Source of the DNA: Mesorhizobium sp. M4B.F.Ca.ET.203.01.1.1
Lineage (GTDB): Bacteria > Pseudomonadota > Alphaproteobacteria > Rhizobiales > Rhizobiaceae
DNA length: 64,000 nucleotides
NCBI RefSeq assembly: GCF_004791025.1
Contig: NZ_SRUO01000002.1
Location: 310,001 to 374,000, forward strand
Direction of reading: 5' to 3'
Under the pieces are notes generated by a model, which worked only from the letters and a program-made list of their open reading frames with translations, made no database searches and was not told where the DNA came from. A program made the translations under genes and the position numbers. Positions within the stretch are counted from its first letter, which is position 1; every line of letters starts with the position of its first letter. Below, in pieces: positions 1 to 7,853 of this stretch.

Positions 1-72
1 CGCAACTTCGTGCTCGTGGCGACGAAGTTTGACTCCCGGAAATTCGACGATGTTTTGACTAGCGGACTTCAT
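1..72 (-). CDS. HlyD-family type I secretion adaptor, N-terminal 24 codons only
   Basis: An ATG at 72-70 opens a frame that stays open to the window edge and reads MKSASQNIVEFPGVKLRRHE and onward. The basic stretch LRRHEHEV just before the expected membrane helix is typical of the cytoplasmic N-terminus of HlyD/PrsE-type membrane fusion proteins. It overlaps the last 14 bases of the ABC exporter gene upstream, the usual tight coupling of exporter and adaptor. The rest lies outside the window, so the family is inferred from the start motif and from position. Confidence 0.6.
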   Translation of the reverse strand, partial: MKSASQNIVEFPGVKLRRHEHEVA

Positions 73-2710
73 GGATGCCAGCCTGCAGATAGTGGAGGTT
101 TGCGTAACGCCCGTTCGAGCGGATCAGGTCTTCATGGGTACCGTCCTCGACGATGCGGCCATGCTCGATCGTGATGATCCGGTTCGCGTGACGCACAGTC
201 GAGAGCCGATGAGCGATGACAAAGACGGTCCGGCCGGCAGAAATTCGCTTCATGTTCTGCTGAATGGCGCGCTCGCTTTCGTAATCCAGGGCGCTGGTCG
301 CCTCGTCGAGGATGAGGATGCGCGGGTCCGTAATGAGTGCCCGAGCGATTGCCACACGCTGGCGCTGCCCGCCGGAAAGACTGCTACCGCGTTCGCCGAC
401 GACGGTGTCATAGCCCTCTGGCAGCTCCAGGATGAAATCGTGAGCACCGGCGAGCGATGCCGCAGCAATGACGCGCTCCATGGGCATGGCCGGATCAGAG
501 AGCGCGATGTTCTCGCGAATGGATCGGTTGAAGAGCACGTTCTCTTGCAGGACGACTCCGATCTGGCGTCGAAGCCAGGTCAGGTCTACCATCGCCAGAT
601 CGACGCCATCGACCAGCACGCGTCCACTCTCCGGCACATAGAGCCGCTGTATCAGCTTAGCAATGGTGCTCTTGCCGGAGCCCGAGGAGCCCACGATGCC
701 GATGACCTGACCGGGCTCGACGCTGAACGACACGTCGTGCAGCACCTCGGGGCCGTCGATCCGGTAGCGGAAAGTCGCGTGCTCGAATGTCACCCGCCCG
801 CGGATCGCCGGCAGCGCGGCGCGGCCAGGATTGAAGCTTGGCTCGGGAATGGTGTTGAGGATATCGCCCAGACGATCGATCGACAGGCGAGCCTGATGGA
901 AATCCTGCCAAATCTGCGCGAGCCGCAGCACCGGCATGCTCACGCGTGATGCCAGCATATTGAATGCGACGAGTTCGCCGACGGTCAGGTCGCCGCCGAT
1001 CACGAGCTTGGCACCGAAGTACAGGATTGCGGCGACGACCAGCTTGTTGATCAGCTGCACCGCCTGGCTCGCAGTATTGTTCAGGCTCAGCACGCGAAAG
1101 CTTGCGGTCACATAGGCGGCGAGTTGCTCCTCCCAGCGGCGCTGCATCTGCGGCTCGACCGCCATGGCCTTCAGCGTCTCGACGCCCGTGACGGTCTCGA
1201 CGAGGAAAGCTTGATTCTCCGAGCCGCGATCGAATTTCTCATCGAGGCGCCGGCGAAACAGTGGCGCAGCCCCCGCGGAAATGCCGATGTAGAATGGGAA
1301 CGACGCCAGAACGATCAGCGTCAACGAGGTCGTGTAATAGAACATCACGGCAAGGAAAACGACGGTGAAGACGAGATCGATGACAAGCGTGAGCGCCGAA
1401 CTCGTCAGGAACTGGCGGATATTTTCGAGCTCGCGGACGCGTGCAACCGAATCCCCCACGCGGCGTGTCTGGAAATATGCGATCGGCAACGCCATCAGGT
1501 GACGAAACAGCCGGGCGCCGAGCTCGACGTCGATGCGGTTCGTCGTATGCGCGAACAGATAGACGCGCAGCGTGCCGAGAACAGTTTCGAAAACGGTCAG
1601 CGCGACGAGACCAGTGACCAGAACATCGAGCGTGCTCATGCTTCGATGCACGAGCACCTTGTCGATGATCACTTGGAAGAATAGCGGTGAGAGAAGGGCG
1701 AAAACCTGAAGGAAGAACGACGCGACAAGCACTTCGCTGAGAAGATAGCGGTACTTGTGGACCGCGCCGAGGAACCAGCCGATATCAAACCGTCGAGAGA
1801 GATCCGTCAGGGCCGCGCGCCGGGTCATCAGGATGATGCCGCCGTCCCAGATGGCCTCGAACTCGGCCTGGGTCATTGTGATGGGTTGCGGCGACGATGG
1901 GCGCTGAACGAGGAGCTTGTCGTCGACAACTTTGCCGAGGATCAGGTATCCACCGTCCCGAAGCACGGCGATTCCAGGCAGCGGAGTAACCGCAAGCCGA
2001 TTCCAGTTTGTCCTCTGTGCCTGAGCCTTGAGTCCAAAATCTTTTGCACAGCGCAGGATTTCGGTAACGCCCACTGGCGCCGCGCCCATCCGATGCCGGA
2101 TCTGGTCTGGGTCGGCCGCGATGCCATGGCAACGCATCAATATCGCCAAGGCAATAAGCCCTGAATCATCGCCGCCTTCGGGTGCGGTGCTCGCCGCCTC
2201 GACGGCCGTATCGCGTCGATCGGCGAACCGCGCAGGCAACACGGTATCGCGGGCGCGGCGTACCAGATCACGCCCGCGGGTAGCCATGCCGGCAAGGGCA
2301 TGAAGCGCCCGTTGCGCAAGGTTCTGTGATCCGGCCAGGATCAAACGGCCGTCCCAGATTGCCTCGAATTCCTCGCGCGTGAGCCGCTTCGGCCCTGACA
2401 AGGGCGGATGCAGCACAACCGCTCCGTTGTCGTCGACCTTCCCGAGAAGCAGAAACCCGCCGTCATGCAACGAAGCGATGCCAGGCAGTCGGACGCTCGC
2501 AAGTTGTTTCCAATGTGTCTTGCGCGAACCGACCTCAAGCCCGAGCGAGCGGGCGCAGCGAAGCATCGCGCGGATGCCGATTGCACTGCCGCCGCCACAG
2601 CGCTCGCGGATCTGGTTGAGTTTGGCGTCTACGCCATGAGAGCGCAGGAACAGAGCCAAAGATCGAAGTCCCAGGTCTACGGCATGGGTATTCTCGTTCT
2701 GCATCGCCAT
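59..2710 (-). CDS. Type I secretion ABC exporter with two tandem C39-like domains
   Basis: This is a fused permease-ATPase of the HlyB type, expected in the inner membrane to export an unprocessed protein with an outer membrane channel. Two related N-terminal domains (about residues 10-130 and 185-305) resemble peptidase C39; each ends in an EFEAIWDG motif. Neither has the catalytic Cys, so they are C39-like substrate-binding domains, and having two is unusual. A six-helix membrane domain and an ATPase domain follow, with Walker A GSSGSGKS, signature LSGGQRQR and Walker B ILILDEATSALD. I prefer the ATG at 2710, about 10 bases after an AAGGG; an in-frame ATG at 2758 lacks a ribosome site. It lies just downstream of the GH16 gene, its likely cargo. 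Confidence 0.9.
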   Translation of the reverse strand: MAMQNENTHAVDLGLRSLALFLRSHGVDAKLNQIRERCGGGSAIGIRAMLRCARSLGLEVGSRKTHWKQLASVRLPGIASLHDGGFLLLGKVDDNGAVVLHPPLSGPKRLTREEFEAIWDGRLILAGSQNLAQRALHALAGMATRGRDLVRRARDTVLPARFADRRDTAVEAASTAPEGGDDSGLIALAILMRCHGIAADPDQIRHRMGAAPVGVTEILRCAKDFGLKAQAQRTNWNRLAVTPLPGIAVLRDGGYLILGKVVDDKLLVQRPSSPQPITMTQAEFEAIWDGGIILMTRRAALTDLSRRFDIGWFLGAVHKYRYLLSEVLVASFFLQVFALLSPLFFQVIIDKVLVHRSMSTLDVLVTGLVALTVFETVLGTLRVYLFAHTTNRIDVELGARLFRHLMALPIAYFQTRRVGDSVARVRELENIRQFLTSSALTLVIDLVFTVVFLAVMFYYTTSLTLIVLASFPFYIGISAGAAPLFRRRLDEKFDRGSENQAFLVETVTGVETLKAMAVEPQMQRRWEEQLAAYVTASFRVLSLNNTASQAVQLINKLVVAAILYFGAKLVIGGDLTVGELVAFNMLASRVSMPVLRLAQIWQDFHQARLSIDRLGDILNTIPEPSFNPGRAALPAIRGRVTFEHATFRYRIDGPEVLHDVSFSVEPGQVIGIVGSSGSGKSTIAKLIQRLYVPESGRVLVDGVDLAMVDLTWLRRQIGVVLQENVLFNRSIRENIALSDPAMPMERVIAAASLAGAHDFILELPEGYDTVVGERGSSLSGGQRQRVAIARALITDPRILILDEATSALDYESERAIQQNMKRISAGRTVFVIAHRLSTVRHANRIITIEHGRIVEDGTHEDLIRSNGRYANLHYLQAGIHEVR

Positions 2711-2811
2711 CTTGGCACAACCCTTCGCGGATACGTCCGCGTTCCATCCCCCTTGCATTCACAAACTTGACGGCGCCGCACCCAGGGCCGAACCCCCGGG
2801 TGCGGCGGCGA

Positions 2812-5169
2812 TCAATGTTGCGGTCTGGTCAGGTACGAGTCGTGATTCCAATTGCCTCCATTATTCGACAAGGAAGCCACGATCTGGCCGGGATCGACCG
2901 GGCCGGAATTACCGGCCAAGTACTGGCTCAGCAGCGCAAAGCTCTGGCTTGCCAGCGACGCTCTGGCTGTGCCGGTCGCAAATGGGTGATCCGCCATGGC
3001 GGTGTTTTGGGGCGCCAAGGTTCTGGTGGCGCCGGCGACCAGGTCCCTGTGCTCGTTCAGCAGCGCAGAGCCCTGGGCTGCCAAGGACCGTTGCCAATTG
3101 GCGGGAGCAAGCTTGCGATCCGTATGGGTGACCGCCAGCGACGACGTTGTGATGGTCGCAGGCCGAGGATCCGTTACGGCGATGGTCTGCGGCGAGGCTG
3201 TTGCGACGGCGCCGGTGACCGGGTCCTTCGCCGTTGCCGTCAGCGTCAGCGTCGCCACCGGATGAGCCGCGCCCCTGTAGTTCGATTGCAGCGTCAATCC
3301 GCTGTCGACCTGCGCTGCCGTCAAGGTGATGTTCTTGCCACTAAACGTCTTACCATCGAGTTTGTCGGTGATCGTCTCGTACCTCGGCAAGCCCGTCACC
3401 TTCACGGTCACGAGGTCGTTGGGGTCGGTCGTTGTCACCTTGACCCCGAGGTCGACCGTACCGCCCAGCCCGCTCACGTCGAGCGTTTTGTCAGCGATGG
3501 TGAGGACCGGCGCGATCACTGACGGGGTCGTTGGGGTTGTTGGGATGGTGGGGGTTGTAGGGACGGTGGGGGTCGTTGGGGTGGTTGGGGTTGTTGGGGC
3601 TGCCGATGACGTCGCGATCTGGAGACCGGAGAACGTCTTCACCGCGGCCGCAAGGTTCGCAGCGACACCGCCGGCGTCCTTGATGCTCGCACCGTTCGGA
3701 AGATTGACCCCGGTGATGGCAAGTGCCGAGGTACTCGTGTGGGTCGACGCGACCGTGATGCGGAAGTTGAGCGCGCTCGTTCCGGAGCCGCCCACATAGG
3801 TGGCGGTCGCGCCATTGTTGAGCGACAGCGTCGGCGTGCCCGATACCGCCACGGCCTCGTTGAAGCCGAGTGTCAGCGTGACCGTGTCTCCGACGTGCTC
3901 GGTGCCGGTTCCCGGCGAGGCTGTGGCCTGCGTCACCGCCGGCAAGATCGGATCGATCTGGAGCCCGGAGAACGTCTTCACCGCGCCCGAGAGGTTCGCC
4001 GCAACACCGGACGCATCCTTGATGCTCGCGCCGCTCGGAAGATTGACCCCGGTGATGGCGAGCGCCGAGGTATCCTTGTCGGTCGAAGCGACCGTGGTGC
4101 GGAAGGTGAGCGCGCTGGTGCCAGAGCCACTGAGATAGCTGGCCTTTCCGCCGTCATTGAGCGACAGTGTAGGCGTGCCCGTGACGGTCACGGCCTTGTT
4201 GAAGGCGACCGTCAATGTGATGGCATCGCCGGCATGCTCGTTTCCCGTTCCCGGCGAAGCGGCGACCTGAGTCACCGCCGGCTGGACCGTCGGCGTCGTC
4301 GGGGTCTGGGTCGATGACGTCGTCGAGGGAGTGACGTTGGCGCCCGTGACGGTGTCGCCGCTGCCCGCCTTCTGATAAAGCTGAACCCCGTCGATCAGCA
4401 TTTGCATCGACGATGGGGTCGAACCATCCAGAGCCGTATGCCACCCGCTCGCGTTGTCATTCGCGACCCCCAGGTTCATCATCAATTGCATCGGCTCATC
4501 CGGGATCGCGACCTGGGCGCTGGTCACTTGCGCCATCTGTTTGCCGTCCAGATACCAGGTGATCGATTCACCGGGCACCCAGTTGATGCCGTAAGTGTGG
4601 AAGCCGCCCGTGAGGTCGATGCCGCTGTCGATAGTGTCGCCGACCCACCCTGATGGCCCGTGGAGGTGCCAGGAGAAGTTGTTGTCAGCCGACCCCGAAC
4701 CGGTAAATCCACCCTCCTGTATGTCGAGCTCGAAATTGTCGCCGCTGCTGCCCGCGCCATCGCCGGGCATCAGCCAGAGGCCTGGCCATGCGCCGTCGCC
4801 GCTCGGCGCCTTCATGCTGATCTGAAGGTAGCCGCCGTTGAATTCAAAGTTGCCATAGCTGCTGACGGCGCCGGACGTGATCGGGAATGTCTGTGACACC
4901 CCACCCTGATTTACGCCGTTGATGGCCTGTTTGATCGCCGTGAGATCCAGGTACCCGTTGCTCACCGACACCTGGCTCGGCATATCGTAGTCGGCATTAT
5001 ATGGGCCGCCCGGCGTGCTTCCTCCCGACCCATTGCTATTCCATGCCCAGCCGTCGGCGGCATTGCTGGTGATGTAGGTATTCCAATCGCTGCCGAGCGT
5101 CGTGCCGGAGAAGTTTTCCTCGTAGACGAGGTCGCTGGAAGTATAGCCTGCGGGGGCGGAAAGAGTCAT
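2812..5169 (-). CDS. Secreted modular GH16 glycanase, probable type I secretion substrate
   Basis: A 785-residue protein whose first 275 residues are a glycoside hydrolase family 16 domain (endo-beta-glucanase type). The catalytic signature ELDIQE gives E147, D149 and E152. There is no signal peptide. Two Ig-like repeats of about 108 residues follow (298-405 and 411-519), then a Pro-Thr linker (525-550), a cadherin-like domain (to about 670) and a low-complexity tail. The ATG at 5169 follows AAGGA by 7 bases; the frame extends 46 codons further upstream without coding character. Rhizobial ExsH is a known GH16 enzyme exported by PrsDE to trim exopolysaccharide, and the exporter gene next door suggests the same logic. 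No RTX nonapeptides are visible, so the secretion signal must be in the tail. Confidence 0.9.
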   Translation of the reverse strand: MTLSAPAGYTSSDLVYEENFSGTTLGSDWNTYITSNAADGWAWNSNGSGGSTPGGPYNADYDMPSQVSVSNGYLDLTAIKQAINGVNQGGVSQTFPITSGAVSSYGNFEFNGGYLQISMKAPSGDGAWPGLWLMPGDGAGSSGDNFELDIQEGGFTGSGSADNNFSWHLHGPSGWVGDTIDSGIDLTGGFHTYGINWVPGESITWYLDGKQMAQVTSAQVAIPDEPMQLMMNLGVANDNASGWHTALDGSTPSSMQMLIDGVQLYQKAGSGDTVTGANVTPSTTSSTQTPTTPTVQPAVTQVAASPGTGNEHAGDAITLTVAFNKAVTVTGTPTLSLNDGGKASYLSGSGTSALTFRTTVASTDKDTSALAITGVNLPSGASIKDASGVAANLSGAVKTFSGLQIDPILPAVTQATASPGTGTEHVGDTVTLTLGFNEAVAVSGTPTLSLNNGATATYVGGSGTSALNFRITVASTHTSTSALAITGVNLPNGASIKDAGGVAANLAAAVKTFSGLQIATSSAAPTTPTTPTTPTVPTTPTIPTTPTTPSVIAPVLTIADKTLDVSGLGGTVDLGVKVTTTDPNDLVTVKVTGLPRYETITDKLDGKTFSGKNITLTAAQVDSGLTLQSNYRGAAHPVATLTLTATAKDPVTGAVATASPQTIAVTDPRPATITTSSLAVTHTDRKLAPANWQRSLAAQGSALLNEHRDLVAGATRTLAPQNTAMADHPFATGTARASLASQSFALLSQYLAGNSGPVDPGQIVASLSNNGGNWNHDSYLTRPQH

Positions 5170-5864
5170 TCCGAGATCCTTCTTTGGCGCTGAAAAAAAT
5201 AGAGAACTCCACTGCCGCGCATCGCCAAGCTGCGCGACATGTCGCCTGCTCGCAGTCAGGCACTGCGAATGGATTTCAAAGTAACTGAGGTTTGGAAGGC
5301 CTCGCACTAGACATATTGTCGAGCGAGCCTAACGTCGAACGCATCATCGGTGGCGGGTTTTGTCGACGGGAATGCTCACATCTCGCCCGGCGGGAGCACA
5401 GCCAAGCATGCCTTGTAGTATAAGCACGGTAGATCCTTGGTTCATTGCGTCTTTTTTGTTTTAATTCGACCCGCGCACCCAAGCAAAACGCAGGCATTTC
5501 CGCTTCTTAACTTATTCACTCACATCGTTTTGTACCTGCATGAATTGATCATTAAGGATGATGTACGTGACGTCGGCGACCCTACCACGATTTGCGGCGA
5601 GAATGAGGCTGGCAGAATGCCTGTTAACAAATTACTAACATAACTTATTAACACATTCTAATATGGAAAGTGATCGAACGGCCGCACTGGAACCGCCTTC
5701 CCGACGTCCTGCCAAACCGTGTCCGTTGGCTGAAAATGTTGCGCAGCTTGGGTTCGAGCGGTCGTTCGCATAGTGGAAGGCTGGCGTCATCGGGCGCCGC
5801 GCCGACGGCACCAGACAGGCCGTTCACTCGCGACCCCAACGTGCCTGCATAGCGATCATGGCGT
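5170..5864. other. Intergenic region upstream of the GH16 gene
   Basis: No convincing gene was found in these 695 bases; the open frames lack ribosome sites and family character. The stretch from about 5430 to 5670 is much richer in A and T than its surroundings, with runs such as TTAACAAATTACTAACATAA near 5622-5642. This suits a promoter and possibly binding of an AT-seeking regulator such as MucR/Ros, a known controller of rhizobial exopolysaccharide genes. The regulator assignment is inference. Confidence 0.4.
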
Positions 5865-6188
5865 TCAAGATCTGGGTGGCACCAGGATGCGTTTGGGCGG
5901 CTTGTTGAAATGGCTGAAACGTGGCCCTGGTGCGCGAAGGGGTTTCGTCGCCGCGGGACGGCCCCGTGGATTGTCAGATCTGAGCCGCGCAACCAGTCGC
6001 CAAAGCTCCACCTCGTGGCCGTCTGCTAACTGCCTGGCGTGCTCTTGCGCCGCGCCGTCGTCCGTGCAGGCAAGGTTGACCCCGCCCATGAACTGGCCGC
6101 GTTCGTCCAGAACGTAGAGCCGATAATGGGGCATCGCCTGTTCTCGATCAGGATTGCCAGCCCGTCTCGGCGCTAGCTGGATTTGCAT
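5865..6188 (-). CDS. Small conserved rhizobial-type protein of unknown function
   Basis: The core reads MPHYRLYVLDERGQFMGG, then a segment rich in Asp, Ala and Glu. This resembles a group of small rhizobial proteins starting MPRYRLY; no function is known to me. Two starts are possible. ATG 6188 follows a strong GGAGG by 5 bases and gives 107 residues, overlapping the end of gmhA by 41 bases. ATG 6134 matches the usual start of relatives but has a weak ribosome site. I chose 6188 on the ribosome site. It is last in the heptose operon and may be unrelated to it. Confidence 0.55.
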   Translation of the reverse strand: MQIQLAPRRAGNPDREQAMPHYRLYVLDERGQFMGGVNLACTDDGAAQEHARQLADGHEVELWRLVARLRSDNPRGRPAATKPLRAPGPRFSHFNKPPKRILVPPRS

Positions 6189-6855
6189 TGAAGCCTCCAG
6201 CAGCGCTGCGCCGCTGTCGCCGATCGCTCCACTTTTGTGTACTCGCAAGACAAAGACGCTGCATGACGACATGCCCGAACATGGAATGTATATCCTCCGC
6301 AATTTGCATGTCATTCACATTGACCCAGACCACATGTTGGGCGATCTGCCGGAGCGTGCCTCCGCCGAATCCGCAAAGGCCTAACGTAACTGCGCCATGA
6401 TCATTGGCGTATCGAACGGCGCGCAGAACGTTTTCCGAGTTTCCGCTTCCCGATATTGCGATGACCAAGTCGCCCTCGTTCAGGATGTTCTTCAGCTGCT
6501 CGACGAACACATCCTGGAAAGAAACATCGTTCGCGTATGCAAACGTAAGGCCCACATTGTCGACCAGCGTCCGGCCACGAAACGGGCGCTTCGTGGAAAG
6601 ATAGATGCTCTTGTTCCAGTCCGTGATGAAATGCAGCGCCGTGAGCGAACTGCCACCATTTCCAAGCGTGATTATCTGCTTGCCATCCTCCTGTGCCTGC
6701 GCGACCAAGGCCACTGCATCATCGATGCTTTGGTGGTCCAATGAAGCCAGGACGATCTCGAGTTTCTTGAAATAGCCTTGAGCACTGCCGCCAACATTTT
6801 TTATTGAGCGGGCTCCGATGTCGGTTGATTGATTACTGCCGCCAAAATGTTTCAT
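6148..6855 (-). CDS. gmhA: Sedoheptulose-7-phosphate isomerase (SIS domain)
   Basis: A 235-residue SIS-fold protein predicted to convert sedoheptulose 7-phosphate to D-glycero-D-manno-heptose 7-phosphate, the first step to nucleotide heptoses, in the cytoplasm. SIS features are LGNGGSSLTALHF and the phosphate-binding loop ISGSGNSENVLRA. The ATG overlaps the hddA stop (ATGA). The N-terminus carries a 17-residue extension caused by a 51-base tandem duplication, so IKNVGGSAQG repeats the start MKHFGGSNQS. The last 30 residues (from STQKWSDRR) look unlike the family and overlap the next gene, which hints at an old frameshift near the 3' end. Its role is supported by hddA and the hddC-gmhB fusion beside it. 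Confidence 0.88.
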   Translation of the reverse strand: MKHFGGSNQSTDIGARSIKNVGGSAQGYFKKLEIVLASLDHQSIDDAVALVAQAQEDGKQIITLGNGGSSLTALHFITDWNKSIYLSTKRPFRGRTLVDNVGLTFAYANDVSFQDVFVEQLKNILNEGDLVIAISGSGNSENVLRAVRYANDHGAVTLGLCGFGGGTLRQIAQHVVWVNVNDMQIAEDIHSMFGHVVMQRLCLASTQKWSDRRQRRSAAGGFNANPASAETGWQS

Positions 6856-6885
6856 TGGGTGGACTCCGATGTCGGTTGATAGTGA
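6784..6885. repeat. 51-base diverged tandem duplication across the hddA-gmhA junction
   Basis: The copies are 6784-6834 and 6835-6885. The first 46 bases of each match at 40 positions, including ACTGCCGCCAA and CTCCGATGTCGGTTGAT. The unit is 17 codons long, so the gmhA frame is kept. One copy holds the hddA stop and the present gmhA start codon; at the matching place in the other copy the ATG has become ATA. Confidence 0.85.
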
Positions 6886-7853
6886 ACGATGCGGCTCCCG
6901 GCGAAGTCGAACTTGACAGGGAAGTGCTTTAGGTCCCCTAGGGCCGCTTTGATGGCGTCGTGGCGATCGAGAGGTGCGAAGAACATGAGAAAACCTCCTG
7001 CACCTGCTCCCAGCAGCTTGCCGCCCGTGGCACCCGCCCGCATTGCGGTCTGGTACCAGTGATCGATTGCATCGTTCGTGATTTCCTCAGAGAGGCTCTT
7101 TTTTAAGAGCCAGTTCTCGTGGAGGATTTCGCCGAAGGCGTCGAGGTTGCATCGATGTAGTTCATCACGAAGCTGATAGGTGAGCCCGACCATCCGCCTC
7201 AGCGCTTTGCGCTTGTCCGGCGCTTTTGCGATCCCCTCCGACTGGCGTACGAGAATGTCCGAAGCACTGCGAGTAATGCCGGTGTAGAACATGAGAACTT
7301 GCTTCTCGATCGAAGCGATGAAATTACGCGGGCATATGAGCGGTGACACCGAAACGCTGTCATCGCAGTGAAACTCGATGAGATTCAATCCGCCGAAGGC
7401 GGCGGCGTATTGATCCTGCCTTCCAATGGGCGCGCCACAAAGTTCGATCTCGATGCAACAACTATCGGCACCGAGCTTTGCCTTGGAGACATATTGCCCT
7501 CGGAACGCGTTCAGCGCGTGCAGAAGGCCAACCGTAAAAGCGCTCGATGATCCAAGTCCGGTTCCCTTGGATGGAATATCGGCAATAGTCGTTATTTCAA
7601 CGCCCCCGCATATCCCAAGGTATCCCATCGTCGCCCTGACAATCGGATGCTGGATATCCTCAACGCTATCGACCTCTTCCGTTTTGGAATAAGCGATTCG
7701 AGTGCCGTTATCGAACTTGCGGTTCACATTCACGTAGACGTACTTGTCGATAGCAACACTTAGGACGGCGCCGCCTTCCTCCCGATAGAAGGCAGGCAGA
7801 TCGCTGCCACCTCCCACGAAGCTCACTCGAAGCGGCGTCTGGCTGATAATCAT
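6852..7853 (-). CDS. hddA: D-glycero-D-manno-heptose 7-phosphate kinase (GHMP family)
   Basis: A 333-residue GHMP kinase. The N-terminus TPLRVSFVGGGSDLPAFY and the ATP loop GTGLGSSSAFTVGLLHAL are those of heptose-7-phosphate 1-kinases such as HddA, and GAGAGGFLMFF is the third GHMP motif. It is predicted to phosphorylate heptose 7-phosphate at C1 to give the alpha-1,7-bisphosphate used for GDP-heptose. It overlaps its neighbours on both sides by four bases (ATGA), so it is translated in series with the fusion gene before it and gmhA after it. A related sugar-kinase activity cannot be excluded, but the operon fits GDP-heptose. Confidence 0.9.
   Translation of the reverse strand: MIISQTPLRVSFVGGGSDLPAFYREEGGAVLSVAIDKYVYVNVNRKFDNGTRIAYSKTEEVDSVEDIQHPIVRATMGYLGICGGVEITTIADIPSKGTGLGSSSAFTVGLLHALNAFRGQYVSKAKLGADSCCIEIELCGAPIGRQDQYAAAFGGLNLIEFHCDDSVSVSPLICPRNFIASIEKQVLMFYTGITRSASDILVRQSEGIAKAPDKRKALRRMVGLTYQLRDELHRCNLDAFGEILHENWLLKKSLSEEITNDAIDHWYQTAMRAGATGGKLLGAGAGGFLMFFAPLDRHDAIKAALGDLKHFPVKFDFAGSRIVHYQPTSESTQ

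Noticed and set aside
3520..3610. Short direct repeats that could suggest a CRISPR or VNTR
   Set aside because: They are codon repeats of the Pro-Thr linker in the GH16 protein; unit length and spacing do not fit CRISPR.
5648..5992. 114-codon minus-strand frame
   Set aside because: No ribosome site, odd composition, and it overlaps the better supported small protein gene.
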